From Dastarcus helophoroides (Eukaryota; Arthropoda; Insecta; Coleoptera; Bothrideridae): DNA of 64,000 bases. The notes under the pieces were generated by a model. It was not told the DNA's origin and made no database searches. It saw only the letters and a program-made list of their open reading frames with translations. Position 1 is the stretch's first letter. Each line of letters starts with the position of its first letter. The stretch spans positions 11,788,587 through 11,852,586 of the forward strand of contig CM053326.1 in NCBI GenBank assembly GCA_028583605.1, in the 5' to 3' direction. A program made the position numbers and the translations under genes. This document shows, piece by piece, positions 33,183 to 45,400 of the stretch.

Positions 33183-33990
33183 AAGTCAAATTTGAAATTG
33201 CCCCAAAGAGGTCATATTTTCAAAATAGACTTCGATATTTTGATTTATACATTATTACAAAAACTGAATATTTTAGTCGAAATTTTGAAATATTGCTACA
33301 TATGTGTTGACAGTTCTACTTTAAACTTACACTTAACTTTCCATCGATCATTCGAAATCTTTCAAAGAATGTCAAGAAACAAAGTCGAATTTTGCAAATA
33401 GTCAAAATTAACAAAGAAAACCTTTTTAAAAATAGTAGTGAAAATCTGAAGAAAAAGATGAATGTCGAGGAGTAAGCAGAAACCTCGACAAAAAAAAATG
33501 AAAAATGTTGCAGAGATAGTTAAATTTTGAGAAAATGGTCTAATTTTGAAATTTTTTTTTATAAAAGACAAATTTTGAAAAACAAATTGAAAGTTTGACA
33601 TAAACTTCGACGAAAAATTGAGATTTTCAAAAACATAACGGATTATATTTGAAATAAAATCAAAATTTCTAAAAAAAGGCCGATTGTGAGAAAACTAGCG
33701 ATATTTCAAAAAAAAAACTAATTTAAAAATATCGCAAAAACAAAAACGATTTTGAAAAAAATTTGAGATTTCGAGAAAAAGATCAAAATTTCAAAAAATC
33801 AAAATTTGGAGAAAAATTTAAGATTCGAAATTTTCCAAAGATTGCCAACATTTGCCATCTAAAAAGGGAAATTTTGTGAAAAATCACGAAACGTGAAAAA
33901 AAATGAGATTTTTAAAAAATGTCGAAATGCCAATAAAAGTACGAATTTTGAAGAAAAAATGGAAAATAGAATGTGAATTTTTGGCGGTTT
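33183..33990. repeat. A-rich low-complexity block
   Basis: Units such as AAATTTTGAAAAAC and GAAAAAGATCAAAATTTC run from the end of the retrotransposon to about 33960. The minus-strand open frame 33362-33601 is a product of these units. Confidence 0.6.
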
Positions 33991-34874
33991 TAGGATACAG
34001 GGGAGGCAAGCCGCCACCAGCCATATTCTAGCTACGTCTATGCACCTTGTACACAGATTAATTGCCTAAATGTTTAACATGTGTTATTTAAAAGAGCCAT
34101 TACTGTCAATCAACAACAACAACTAATGTAAGTATTGAGTGTAGCAACTTTGAAGATAATTTACACGATATATCATTCACTTTTTATTATTTTTGTAAAT
34201 GGTAGTTGAAAGTAAAAATGAAAAGTTATAAAAGGTATAAATATACCTTTAATAACCCACGAAGGTTATCAGCTTTATTTTTCATGAAACAACAGCAACA
34301 GATTTTATGGTTTCGATTATTGATACATATTTATATAGGGCGTGGTTAACCAGTTTTACTTATTAAGAGTAAATATTTGTTTCATACGGCATAAATGGTA
34401 TATAAATGATGATTATATTATCATAATTTTTGCATGAAACCTTAATTGTCGCTTAGTTCAGAAGAGGACTCTGCGTAGCGTTTATGTTTTTCCGCGAAAG
34501 TTGAATATGATCTTTTTGCTTCTAAATATATTGTTATCAAATAACAAGTAGGATGCTTCTAACAAACTTATTTATTGAGTAATATGATTAATATTCCTAC
34601 AGTATTTATTTATCACATGTTTGTTGTAAGTGTAAATCTGTAATCTTATTCGACCGTTAGAATAGCATAACAGTTGTTCCTCTGGCCCCTAAGAGATGTC
34701 ACCATAAGCCAAGAAATTCCACTTTACAGTAATCTGTAATGAAGAGTTAATCAGTGGCCCGACACTACAGAAAACTTGGATTCTTCATGATTGTAGTAGA
34801 CGATGGTATGGTGACAATGACAATAATGACAGTAAATTAAAAGTCACAACAAACTGTTGTTAAATTTGTTAAAA
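33991..34874 (+). other. Upstream region and 5' UTR of the FAM177-family gene
   Basis: No repeat family from elsewhere in the window is seen here, which fits host regulatory sequence. It contains a CAACAACAAC stretch near 34116. Neither a TATA box nor an initiator could be placed with confidence. The sequence just before the ATG, GTTAAAAATGA, is A-rich, as is common at insect start codons. Confidence 0.4.
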
Positions 34875-35051
34875 ATGACTTTAATTGATCCAGATGAATT
34901 ACAAAAGGCGAGCGAAAATGATCCAAACTATTCTGCAATTAAACTGAAAACTCCCAAACGTGTTTTGCACTTCAGTGATGGAATTCTGGAAGAATACAGC
35001 GACGATGAAATTGTTAGTCCACCTCCCCAACCTCAACCAGAAATCGATCCG
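34875..35051 (+). CDS. FAM177-family protein, exon 1 (N-terminal 59 aa)
   Basis: The exon encodes MTLIDPDELQKASENDPN, then KTPKRVLHFSDGILEEYSDD, then PPPQPQPEIDP. The KxPKRVxHFSDGxxEEYSxDE block is the hallmark of the FAM177 family. The exon ends in phase 0 at CCG|GTAGGC. The continuing frame after the donor (VGCLFCNFWKWFK) is intronic read-through. The exon joins 41825-42115 to give 155 residues, shorter than human FAM177A1 (about 213 as I recall). FAM177 proteins are poorly understood; vertebrate members have been linked to the Golgi. The start ATG is the first in a frame preceded by A-rich context. Confidence 0.9.
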
Positions 35052-35788
35052 GTAGGCTGCCTCTTTTGTAATTTTTGGAAATGGTTTAAATAGATGTGAC
35101 AGAAATATTGTGCTATATTTGTTTTTGTATCAAATTTGAAATTTCGCTAATATTTGTAAATTATAGTAAAACAAAAAAATGTTTTGTTTTCTGTTTTATA
35201 GTTAATAGTTAATTGTTTATTTACCCTGGTTTTCCATTATAATTTTGGTGTTATTGTTTAGTGAGTTACATTTACATTAGTAGCAAAAGGGCTGTTTCAC
35301 AATTTTAAATTTGATATGAAGATAATTTGTAAATAATCCCCTAAATTCTAAAATATGGCAGCATATTTTAAAGCTTCTTTTAGATATATAAATGCTTACA
35401 TTTTGAAACTTAATGTCATTCTCTAAATGTTTTTTTTTACTCTGTATCAAGCGAAATTTCTGAAAGAAGAAAAGCTTCGATTATCTGGCTTAACGCAATG
35501 TCAGATACTGACATTAGTTTTAAACTAAGTAATATAATATTGGCCTATCTGGAGATGTCGTTAAAAAGGTAATATTCAGTCAATTAACTACAGCTATGAT
35601 TCATAAAAGTGGATTTTCAGCTTAACTTTGAATTATGTTGATCATTCAATTGTGATGATTTTAATTGTTTGTTAAATTTTAGGAATTGAGGCAATTCCCA
35701 AAATTAAAAATGTATATTTATATTAGGCCACATATGTTGGCTAGATATCAATTTTTATACATCTACTAGCTGATATGTCACCTGATCC

Positions 35789-36700
35789 TAGTGTTGGAAT
35801 AATCGAGCGATTTTCAGAATCGAATACATTGAATTCGAATACTTTTCAGAATCGAATAGGTATTTGAATACAAAAAATCCAATTATGGGATAATAAAATA
35901 CCTACTAGAAAATTGTCTCGGTGGCCTATTCGAGGTATGTGGTGGCGAGATACGACTTTCGATTTCAGTACTTCCATACCTATGCCTGCAATTGGTAATC
36001 CCCTAATTGAATATATATAAATTTCTTAATATAAATAAATCTTGAAGCTTTAGAATTCACATACGTATCTTTAGCTTTGATTGGATTTGCATATTGGCAC
36101 TGTATTTCCTAATATTGTTAAATTTCATTATTAAAATTGAGAGCCAGATTTTAAAAAGTACTTAAGCATTTCGTTATTTAATAATTTTATGAGAAGGATG
36201 AAGCAATAAATTAGAAATAGCTACATATTCGAATGCAGGAGTGTGCGAGCATAATGCGTAACCAACCATCCCAGATAAAAATGATCTCATATACAATACA
36301 CATTCAATAATGCATGTCTACGATCTCGAATACAAGAATCGGGTACAGTATTCAACATCCGAGAAGTTAAGAATCGGAGATATAGCGTAGTTAGGAGACC
36401 GATTCTATTCACTACTCAGCATTCCAATGTTTTGTTGTATCGGACTACCACAATCTCGAATACATATTTTGTATTCAAATACATATTTTGTATTCGAATG
36501 CAAGCAAGTACCCGAGAACTTATGAATCATGCGATGATGAGATGTTGCTTGCGCGAGGCGAGAACCGATTCTATTCATATTCAGACTTCAACTCACGGAG
36601 TCTAGGAGTATTCGAATTCTTCAGTTGAGAATCGGATGTATTCGAGATCTTGGTAGAATCGAATACATCTCACAACTTGTATTCAAATAGCCCAACACTA
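35789..36700. mobile_element. Non-autonomous hAT element, 912 bp, perfect 8-bp duplication CCTGATCC
   Basis: It begins TAGTGTTGGAATAATCG and ends GCCCAACACTA; the inverse complement of the right end reads TAGTGTTGGGC. The target duplication CCTGATCC is exact at 35781-35788 and 36701-36708. TAGTGTTGGG ends with an 8-bp duplication indicate hAT. The interior is built of repeated words such as GAATACAAG, GAATCGGA and GATTCTATTCA in both orientations, so it may form extensive secondary structure. No ORF. It lies in the FAM177 intron. Confidence 0.88.
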
Positions 36701-36719
36701 CCTGATCCCATTCACTATT

Positions 36720-39135
36720 TCACAGCCACTAAATTTATTTAAGTAAATCAATTTTTTAAATATGTTTTTTTTTTAAATTTCTGCCTTTTTGAATTTAGTC
36801 TTTTTCTAACATTTTGACTTTTTCCAAAGTTTCGACTTTTACAATTTAAATTCTTTTCAGTTTCGACTCTTACAATTTCAATTCTTTTCAGTTTCAACTT
36901 TTCTGAAGATCCAAACTTTTTTAAATTTTTGCCCGTTTTGACAACTTCCACTTTACTGAAACTTTCCATCTTTTTTAATCTTATTCGACTTATCGTCGTT
37001 CACCATTTTGAAAAATTTGACTTTTTAAACATTTCAACTTGTTTCATTTAAAATTTCGACTTCTCTGAAAAAATCAAAATGTCGAGTTTCTCTAAATGAA
37101 TTTTTCTATGATACCCATTTTATTTCCAAATTTTGAATTTTCTAGTAAAATTTCGACTTTTTCAAAAGTTTCACTTTAACATTTTTTTTTCATACAATTT
37201 TCAATGGTCCAAAATTTCGACATTTTTAAAATATTCCTTTTTTCAAAATTTCGATTTTTAGAAAATTTGGACTTTTCTGATGATTTTAATTTTTTTTTAA
37301 ATCTATATCTTTCGAAAATTCTAGATTTTTTAGAAAGCTTGACACCGAAGATTTTTTAAAATATCCAGTTTTTTGAAAAATTTTATTTTTTCAAGATTTC
37401 GATTTTATTTCAAAATGTAGACTTTTTTTTCAATTTCTTTTAGCAAAAATTGTTTTTTATTTTCTAATATTTGTTTTTAAAAATCTAGATTTTATTTTCT
37501 AAAATGCCGGTGTTTTTCCAAATTTAGACTTCGAAAATTCTTACTTTTTTAAAATTAAATTTTTCTTTAAATTTCGGTTTTCTAAAAATTTCTACTTTTT
37601 CTGAAAACACTGGAATTTTTTAAATTTCTTAAAAATGTCGACTATTCGAAAATTTCCAGTTGTTTAAATGGCGACATTTCCTTAAAATGTCGACGCTTTT
37701 TGACATTTTGGAACTATTTTGCAAAATTTCGAATTTGTTTGACACTTCCGCTGCTTTTTAAAGTGTTTGATTTTTTTTAAAATTCCAATCTTTTTAAAAA
37801 TTAAAACAGAACTTGTCCCCTGAAACCAAGAATGATTAAAAAACACAACAGAGGTTGCTCTAACGCGTTTCGACAGCCAAGCTGTTATCTTTCAGACAGT
37901 TTCTCTCTGAAGATGACAGCTTGGCTGTCGAAACGCGTTAGAGCAACCTCTGTTGTGTTTTTTAATCTTTCTTGGTTTCAGGGGACAAGTTCTGTGTTTC
38001 AATTTTTGAAGATAACCAAGGACCAGTCCGTTCCACCAATCCAATCTTTTTAAAAATATTCAATCAAAAATGTCAACTTCTTAAAAAATGACATTTATTT
38101 TCTTTTTAAATTTTAATTAACCAAAATTTTATGTTTTTCAACAATTTTACTTTTCCACTTTTTATGAAAGTTTAGAATTTTTTGATGATTTTCAGTTTCC
38201 TTCAATATTTGGGCTCTTCGAAAATTTGGGCTTTTTTTTTTAAATTTTAACTAAAAATGCTTTATTTTCTTAAAATCTCAATATTTCTTTAAGGTTTTTA
38301 CTATTTTTGAAGTTCTAATTATTTTTCAAAACTTTTTTAAACGTTTTTTTTGAAATTTTCTTCATTTTATCAAAATCCTTGAATTTTTTGAAAAAGTCGA
38401 CTTTTTACAGTATTTTTTTAAGATGCTGACATTATTTTTCAAAAGTTTGATCTCTTTTAAATCCTAATTTCGTCGTTTTTCAAAATTTTGACCTTTAAAA
38501 TTTTCACTTTCCTTAAAATTTCGCCTTTATCTAAAAATATCGATTTATTTTTAATCGACTCTTGTCAAAATTTCGGATTATTTTACAAGCATTTGTTGCA
38601 TTTTAAAAATTTTTATTTTTTAAAATGTTGATATTTTTAATATTTTGGCTTCTTTTTTTGAAAATCCTAACTTTTTTTTGAAAACTTCGATATTTTTTAA
38701 GTAAATTTCTTTCTAATATTTGTGATTTTTCAATATTTTTTTCAGAGTCTTAAGTAACAAAAAGTTCGAAATTTTTGGTAATTTTGACTTTATTTAAAAT
38801 TTGTGCTTTTCGAAAATTAGGATTTTTAGGAGATTTTACTGAAAGTTGTTAATTTTTTTTAAATCTTGACATTTTTTCATAATTTCGAATATTTTTAATT
38901 TTTTTTAAAATTTGCTCAGTTTTTAAAATGTTGGTTTTTTTTGGAAGTTTTAACTTTCTATGAAAGCTTCGAAATTTTTTAAAATTTTGACTTTTTTTTT
39001 GGAAATTTTCACTGTTTGGAGAATTTCCACTTTCCTTAGAATTTCGACTTTTTTTGGATCTTATAAAAATTCAAGATTTTAACTAATTCTTTTTTTTTGA
39101 AGATTTTGAATTTTTCTAAATGGATGTTTATTTAC
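36720..39135. repeat. T-rich degenerate low-complexity array (plus-strand polarity)
   Basis: Plus-strand units such as AATTTCGACTTTTT recur without fixed period. A fold-back repeat interrupts at 37808-38038. The minus-strand frame at 36748-36969 is a shadow of the array. Confidence 0.7.
37808..38038. repeat. Fold-back repeat, both arms intact
   Basis: This is the most complete copy of the family. The left arm (37808-37885) reads AACTTGTCCCCTGAAACC, then AACGCGTTTCGACAGCC. The centre is short (about 37886-37900). The right arm (37901-38038) is its inverse complement and runs on to GGACCAGTCCGTTCCACCA. Both arms carry the hairpin CAGC-TTG-GCTG between CTGAAGA and GAAAC. The frame 37832-38053 is an accident of this palindrome. 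Confidence 0.85.
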
Positions 39136-39139
39136 TTTT

Positions 39140-40240
39140 ACTTTTTTTCAATAAAAATCGAAAAATGAAAAAACCAATTTTTTTAAAAAAGTAGAAATTG
39201 TAAAGAAATTTTTTGGGAAATGTCGACATTTTATAACAAGTTAAAATTTAAAAAGAAAAAATCAGTCAAAGTTCTGAAAAAAAAAATCGGATAAATTTAA
39301 AAAATCAAAATATTCAAAAATGGTCAATAAACTCAAATGAAGCGATTTTCGAAATAAGTCGAAATTAAAAAAAAATGGAAAATTGAATAAATGGGGGAAT
39401 TTTCAAAAACTTTCGAAGTTAAAAAAATGCATTGAAAAAAGTTTCAAATTTTCGAAAAAGTAAAAGTTTGGAAAGACTTCGAAATTTCAATAAATATATT
39501 TACAATTTACAAAAAAATGAAAGTTTTCAAAAAAAGTTGGAAGATTTAGGAAAATCGAAAAAAGATTAAAAAATCGAAATTTTCCAAAAAAGTCGCCATT
39601 TAAAGTTTAATAAAAATGAAATTTGGAAAAAATTAAGGTTTTTAAAGAAATTCAAAATTTTGAAAAATTTTCAGAATTGAGAAAACAATCGAAAATTTGA
39701 AAAAAATGTTGAAATTAACTATAAAGTTGAGATTGAAATAATATCGAAATTTTAGAAAAAATTTAAATGACTGAAATTTCAGTTTTCAAAAAAATTGAAA
39801 TTTTCTTAAAGTTCGAACCTTTGAAAAATCGAAGTCGACATTTTAAAAAATTAAAAATTTTAAAAACATCTACATTTAAGGAAAAGTCAAAAATCTAAGA
39901 AAAGTGCAAATTCTGTAAAAATAACTCCTAATTTTTGAATAAAATCTTTTTTTTTTTTAAGTTTAATCCAAACAAAACAGTCGATATTTTCAAAAAAATT
40001 GGAAGGTTCACCACTGAAATATTTATAAAAAGTTGAAATTTTCGAAGTTTAATTTAAAAAAAGGAGAAGATTTAAAGAGAAGCAGAAGTTTTTTATGAAA
40101 AATTGAATTTTTAAAGTCAAGATTTAAAAAAAGTTGAATTTTTAAAATAAGTAAAAATTTATTTTAGAAAAGTAGGAATATTGAAAAAAGTGAAATTATG
40201 AGCGTCGCTGGTCAAGAAGACCTATATGGATTTGGATTTA
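39140..40240. repeat. A-rich degenerate array (opposite polarity to 36720-39135)
   Basis: At about 39135-39150 the sequence flips from T-rich to A-rich units such as AAAAAGTCGAAATT and AAATTTTCAAAAAA. The flip is sharp. A T-run followed by AAGTTTAATCCAA near 39957 resembles the 3' end of the Jockey/CR1/L2-type retrotransposon. Confidence 0.65.
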
Positions 40241-40296
40241 TACAATACATCGAATGTCAAATAAATTTACCGATGTATCGAAACGTATCGATATTT

Positions 40297-40420
40297 TAGT
40301 GTTTCGAGAGAATCGGTCAGACTCTCGTCATCAATTAGGCGAATCGCTCTTCTTTGAATTGAATCCAAGAGAGCTAAAGTGTGTTTTGGGACTGAACTCC
40401 AAACATGTCAAAAATCTTAA
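40297..40420 (-). repeat. Fragment of the Jockey/CR1/L2-type retrotransposon 3' region
   Basis: GTTTCGAGAGAATCGGTCAG, then CTCGTCATCAATTAGGCGAATC, then TTTGAATTGAATCCAAGAGAG matches 9915-9990 and 11270-11345 of the nested copies. It continues through GTGTGTTTTGGGACTGAACTC, a version of the site where the hAT element at 10010 inserted in the other copy. The frame 40254-40499 runs across this fragment and is not a gene. Confidence 0.7.
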
Positions 40421-41824
40421 GTTGCTGTCGCCCACTCGAATTTGGACAACGAAACTTGTCACATTGACGGACGTCAGAGCGTACTTTATGCCTCCCTAGG
40501 CCCCCTTAGAGGGCGAATTTCCAAAAATCCCTTCTTAGTGTGCGCCTACATTACAAAAAGAATCTCTGTTCAAAATTTCGGAGTTAGCGCTTTGGGCTGT
40601 GCGTTGATCTGGCAGTTTCCATTTTATTATATATAAAGGATTATCATCACTAAAGAAAAAATTATAATGTAGATATTGAATAGATTTAAATGCAAGCACA
40701 ATTTACCTTGCTCAGACAATATGCTGCCTTTTTCCATTACTCGTATTGTTTTTAATATTTTGATCTTTCAGAATCGCTGCCATTATTATATAACATTTGC
40801 CTAATAAATTTACAGTGGTGTCACTGTAATGACATAATACTTTTTTTTAGGAAAGCATTATTCTATCCTTGGAAGATGTCGTACATGCAGGGTCATCCTA
40901 AATGTTCAACTCCCCGTGTTTCTATTAGAATTTGGCTGACCTAATTTTTTTTTTGATGAAGAATCAAAGCAGGACCGCAGCCATGAATTTTAAATTTTAT
41001 TACAAAAATCACTTCAAATTTTGGAGAAACCTTACATTACGAGACCGAAGTTAAAATTTTGAAAATATCAAGATGTTCAGAGAATTTTGAAATTTAGAAA
41101 AAGAAGTCGAAATTTTGAAATAAAAACGAAAATCTCTGGTATAAATCCAGAATGTGAGGACAAAAACTCTAAATTTATTGAAAAATTTGTAATTTCAGAA
41201 AGCCCAGATTAAATATTTCAGAAAAATTCAAATACACCTCAAAATTTGGATTATACAAAAAGCTTTAAAATATTAAGAAATTCTACCTTATTTTATTACA
41301 TTATTACTAATTTAAATATCTAAATTTCAAATTCTTTCCAGAATTTTTTACTTAAATTGAGTTGTGCAAAATTATACTCAAATTATCGACTTTTTTAAAA
41401 ATGAAAGTTAAAGCTGTAGTTAAGGTCGAAATTTTAAGGAAAAAGGTTAACTTTTTTGAGAAAAAGAGATTTTGATAAAAATATAAAAAGTTCGAAAAGG
41501 GAAACAAATTTTAAAATTAAAATGTAAATTTAAAAAAAAATCTTGAAATTCGTTGTTTTTACAAAAAACTAATTCTAATGCAAAGACCAATAGTTTTGAA
41601 CCTTTGTCAGATTCAGAGTTTGGGAACCAAAGAATGATTTCGAAATTGGGTAGTTTGTCTTATCCAACTTAAACCCAACATTTGTAAAAAACTAAAAATA
41701 AGAACTACGTACTTATATCGCATTATTCTAATTTAAAATAATCTGGCATTATGTAACTAAGCTCTAAATTTCTCTTGAAAAATATTTATTGATAAAAAAT
41801 TAACTGGTTCAATTTTTATTTCAG
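40421..41824. other. Remaining intron sequence without a classified repeat
   Basis: Bases 40430-40620 hold a GC-richer unclassified piece (CTCCCTAGGCCCCCTTAGAGG). The remainder is AT-rich with A/T units from about 41040 onward. It ends at the exon 2 acceptor. Confidence 0.4.
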
Positions 41825-42115
41825 TCTACTTACACCTGGGGGCCATGGTTATGGTATAAAGCTACCTCTGTTGGTTCATCAGCTCTTTATGCCGTTGATA
41901 CTGCAGGGGAGTATTTAGCATCATTTTTTGGTATCACGACACCAAGATATTATTTTGAATTAGAAGAGTACAAAAGAAAAGAAGCAGAAGAGGCTGAATT
42001 AAGAGAGCAAGAAAAAGGATGGTCTAAGCCAGCTGCATCACAAGTTATTCCAATGGAAGAAGTATCTGTGAAACAACCGGATCCGATTACCAAACCTGAC
42101 ATACAAAATGTTTAA
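41825..42115 (+). CDS. FAM177-family protein, exon 2 (C-terminal 96 aa)
   Basis: Directly after TTTCAG the frame reads STYTWGPWLWYKATSVGSSA, then DTAGEYLASFFGITTPRYYF, then ELEEYKRKEAEEAELREQEK, and ends PDPITKPDIQNV with TAA at 42113-42115. The TWGP-W-W--------G, LA-FFGIT-P-Y motif string is the second conserved block of FAM177. It is followed by a charged helix in the same position as in family members. Phase 0 at both sides. No defect is seen, so the gene appears intact. Confidence 0.93.
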   Translation, partial: STYTWGPWLWYKATSVGSSALYAVDTAGEYLASFFGITTPRYYFELEEYKRKEAEEAELREQEKGWSKPAASQVIPMEEVSVKQPDPITKPDIQNV

Positions 42116-42410
42116 TATATTTTCACATATATATTTGTTGTGATGTCAAATTGCCTTATATTACATGTTTTTACACGTTTTTTATTATATTTTAAGTATA
42201 TTTATGTTAACACCTTAGTATAGTTATTAGTTGCCTATTTTAGGCACAATATTACTTGTGGAAGTACAATTATTAAATTTTTACTGGTATTGTGTTACAA
42301 AATACCTAAAAATAAGTATTATTGTATCACTGGCGGCATAAAAAGTTAATATATTATTCTTATTAAAACTTAGTTTGTTTGCAGCCTGAAATAAAAAAAG
42401 ATAATTAATT
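42116..42410 (+). terminator. 3' UTR with polyadenylation signal of the FAM177-family gene
   Basis: An AT-rich trailer follows the stop. A canonical AATAAA lies at 42390-42395 (CTGAAATAAAAAAAG), about 275 bases downstream. An AAATAAG-like variant lies near 42310 (AAAAATAAG). The end of transcription probably lies shortly after 42400. Confidence 0.5.
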
Positions 42411-45400
42411 ATTAGGTATCTTGTTTGCTTAAAACAATGGAACTTTATTACTAGTTATATGTATGACAGTTTAATATTAATTAATTTTAGTAACCATAAC
42501 CAGAAAATGAAGTTAGCTAAATAATTTATAAAAAGAACTTGTTTGTTCTTTGTATTGAAACTATGATAAAGTATTTTGAAGATCATGTATATCAGTTTTA
42601 ATCTAATATGAAATGGAAATAATTTCACATTGGACATAGCCTTAATAACAATTATGACTAATCAATAAGATCTGAATTAAAAAAAAAAACATTTGATTTC
42701 ATAGTTTGAATATTTAGGAAAATTTTCTGTTCTGAATTGGGCTGTTGGACAAAAAGTAGAAAATGTGATAAATAAATTCAAATGTTACACAACATATTAT
42801 GTTGAACTTTCCAGTTTAAAAAGTTCAGGTTGAAATTCGAAGAACGGAAAATGGATTTTAACACGAAATTTTAATATGCATACTAGAGATCGGATATTTG
42901 AGAAAAAAATCCAACATTTCAAGGTTAAGGCTTGAATTTTAGGGAATTTTAAAAAAATAATTTAAGTTTCTTGAAATTTCTTTTTTTTCATTCGAAATTT
43001 TGATCTTACGTTTTAAATTTTATAAAAACAATGTGGAATTTCGCTGCTTTAAAATTTCGAGCCTAAACTCCGCATTTTGAGAAAAAATTTAAATTTTAAG
43101 AAAAACTACAAATCTCTTAAAATTCGAAGTTTAAATTCGATATTAGAATAAAAATCTCGATTCTTTAGTAAAAATTCAAAACCTTTTATAGTTATAATTT
43201 TGGAAGGATATTTTTTAATACATTTTTTTCTAGGAATTTCTTCTACAAATGTTGCCTAAAATGTCGATTTTTTTAATAAATTTCGTGTTTTACACAAAAT
43301 CTGAGCATTTCTAACGTGTCGAAAATTCAGGATTTTTTTAAATTTTAACTAACCAGTTTTTTTTTTGTTGAACGGACGGACTGGACCTTGATTATCTTCA
43401 AAAATTGAAATACAAATCTTGTCCTCTGAAACCAAGAAAGATTAAAAACACAACAGAGGTTGCTCTAACGCGTTTCAATAGCCAAGCTATCATTTTTCTT
43501 GGTTTCAGGGGACAAGATTTGTATTTCAACTAACCAGTTGAATTAAAATATTTTAATTTTTTGGTAATAATTTTAAACTTATAATAAAAAATGTCAACAT
43601 TTTTTATTGGGAAGTTGATTATTTTAAACATTTCTATTTTGATTACGAATATTCGACTTGTTTCTTATAATTTTGACTTCTGAGGGAAAACTTCGGAAAA
43701 AGTTTGATCTTTCAAATTCAATATTGAAATTTTCGTCTTAGATATCAAATTTTGACTTTAATTACAAAATTTTTTACTTTAAATTGCGACATTTCGACCT
43801 TAAACTCATATTTTGAGATAAACTTGAGTTTTAACATTCTTACAACTTTTCGAGTTTCAAAATATCGAGATTAAAGTCGAAATTTTGAAAAAAAAAAATG
43901 GTTTTATAAATTAAGTTTTTTCTTTCACGATCTTCACATTGGCATTGGTTCAATTATTATACTTAAAAATATTTTGACTTTTCTCTTTCGACAAAAAATG
44001 TTCACTAAAGATTTTTAGAAAACAGTTCATGTTTCAAGAAACCTCATTTTTGTTTTAGAACCAAATGTTGAATGTTGATTATTTTGTTAAAAGTTTTGAT
44101 CTTTTCAAAATTTAGAGATTTTTGATCTGAAATTCGTAATTGAGACTTGCCTTGCAATATTTATAGTTTTTCGTGTTTTTTTTTTCAAAAATTTTAACTT
44201 CAAACTTTTTTCCCAGAAATTATTTAGGGCTTCTCTTTTCTTAAGATCTAGATAGTGATTCTAAAAAGATCAACTTATTTATAGAATTTCAAGTTTGAAA
44301 AATTCAAAATTTCGGGTTCGAATAGGGAAAGTTACGAATTAACATATTTTACTTTTTGTTCGGAAGTTTCTAAATAAAATAAAATTTCTAAGAAATATCG
44401 ATACCTAATTTGAAAAATGCTGATCAGTGAATTTAGTTTTTTTTCAATTTAAACTCACTCATAATTAAAGTTTTTCCAAAACAACTTTGACCACTATAAA
44501 TGTAGACTTCTGGACATTTCGAGTTAAAATTCCAAATACAAAAAAAAGTTAAGTTCAGAATTTTGATACACAACATTTTTCACAAAAATTTTTGCTAAAC
44601 TTGTAGGTTTTTAGAAAGAGTCGACTTTAAAAGAAAATCTGTGGACTTAGAGTAAAAACCAAAATTTTAAACTCCGAATTTTGAGAAAAAATTAAAAAAT
44701 ACAGAAATACTGCGAATTCAACAGAAAATCTAATTCAAATTTAAAATTTCCAAAAAAGGTCGAAATTTTGACATTAAAATTGAATTTTGGTAGAACAGAC
44801 TGGTCCTTGGTTATCTCAAAAATTGAAATACAAAACTTTGTCCCCTGAAACCAAGAAAGATTAAAAAACACAACAACGGTTGCTCTAACGCATATCTCTT
44901 TGTAGATTATAGCTTGGCTGTCGAAACGCGTTAGAGCAACCTTTGTTGTGTTTTTTAATCTTCCTTGTTTTTAGGCGACAAGTTCGGTATTTCAATTATT
45001 AAACTGAACTAAAAAAAAAGATAAATGACTTTATACCAAAAACTTTTTTTCGAAATTCTGAAGAATCAAATGCATTTCAACATTGCAAATTCGGATAAAA
45101 GTCAATAATTCTAGAAAACATTGAAATTTTAAGATCGCCTAAAAGGAAAAACCTACGAAGTGAAGTTGTACCTGGTTACAAAAAGAGAGTTGAACGCTGC
45201 GAGAATTTAGAAAATATATTCAAACTTCAAATGTTCTGGTACAAAGTTTAAATTTGAGGTAAAAGTTAAATTAGGAATTTCAATCGAAACTTGAAAAATA
45301 AAAAAAAAGATTTTTCTCCAGTTGACTACAAACTATATGTTTAATGAGAGCACTTTCCAGAGGCATTTTTCGCAGGTAAGTGCACTTAACACAAAACACT

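Larger units (their letters stand above)
35052..41824 (+). other. 6.8-kb GT-AG intron of the FAM177-family gene, repeat-filled
   Basis: It begins GTAGGCTGCC and ends in a pyrimidine-rich tract TTTTTATTTCAG. Inside are a hAT element (35789-36700), a T-rich array (about 36720-39130), an A-rich array (39140-40240), a fold-back repeat (37808-38038) and a non-LTR fragment (about 40297-40420). Both junctions are in phase 0, and the two exons together give a family-consistent protein. Confidence 0.85.

Noticed and set aside
28378..33190. AAGTCAAA flanks as a firm target duplication of the non-LTR element
   Set aside because: Words like AAGTCAAA are very frequent in the surrounding low-complexity sequence, so the match could be chance; kept only as a possibility.
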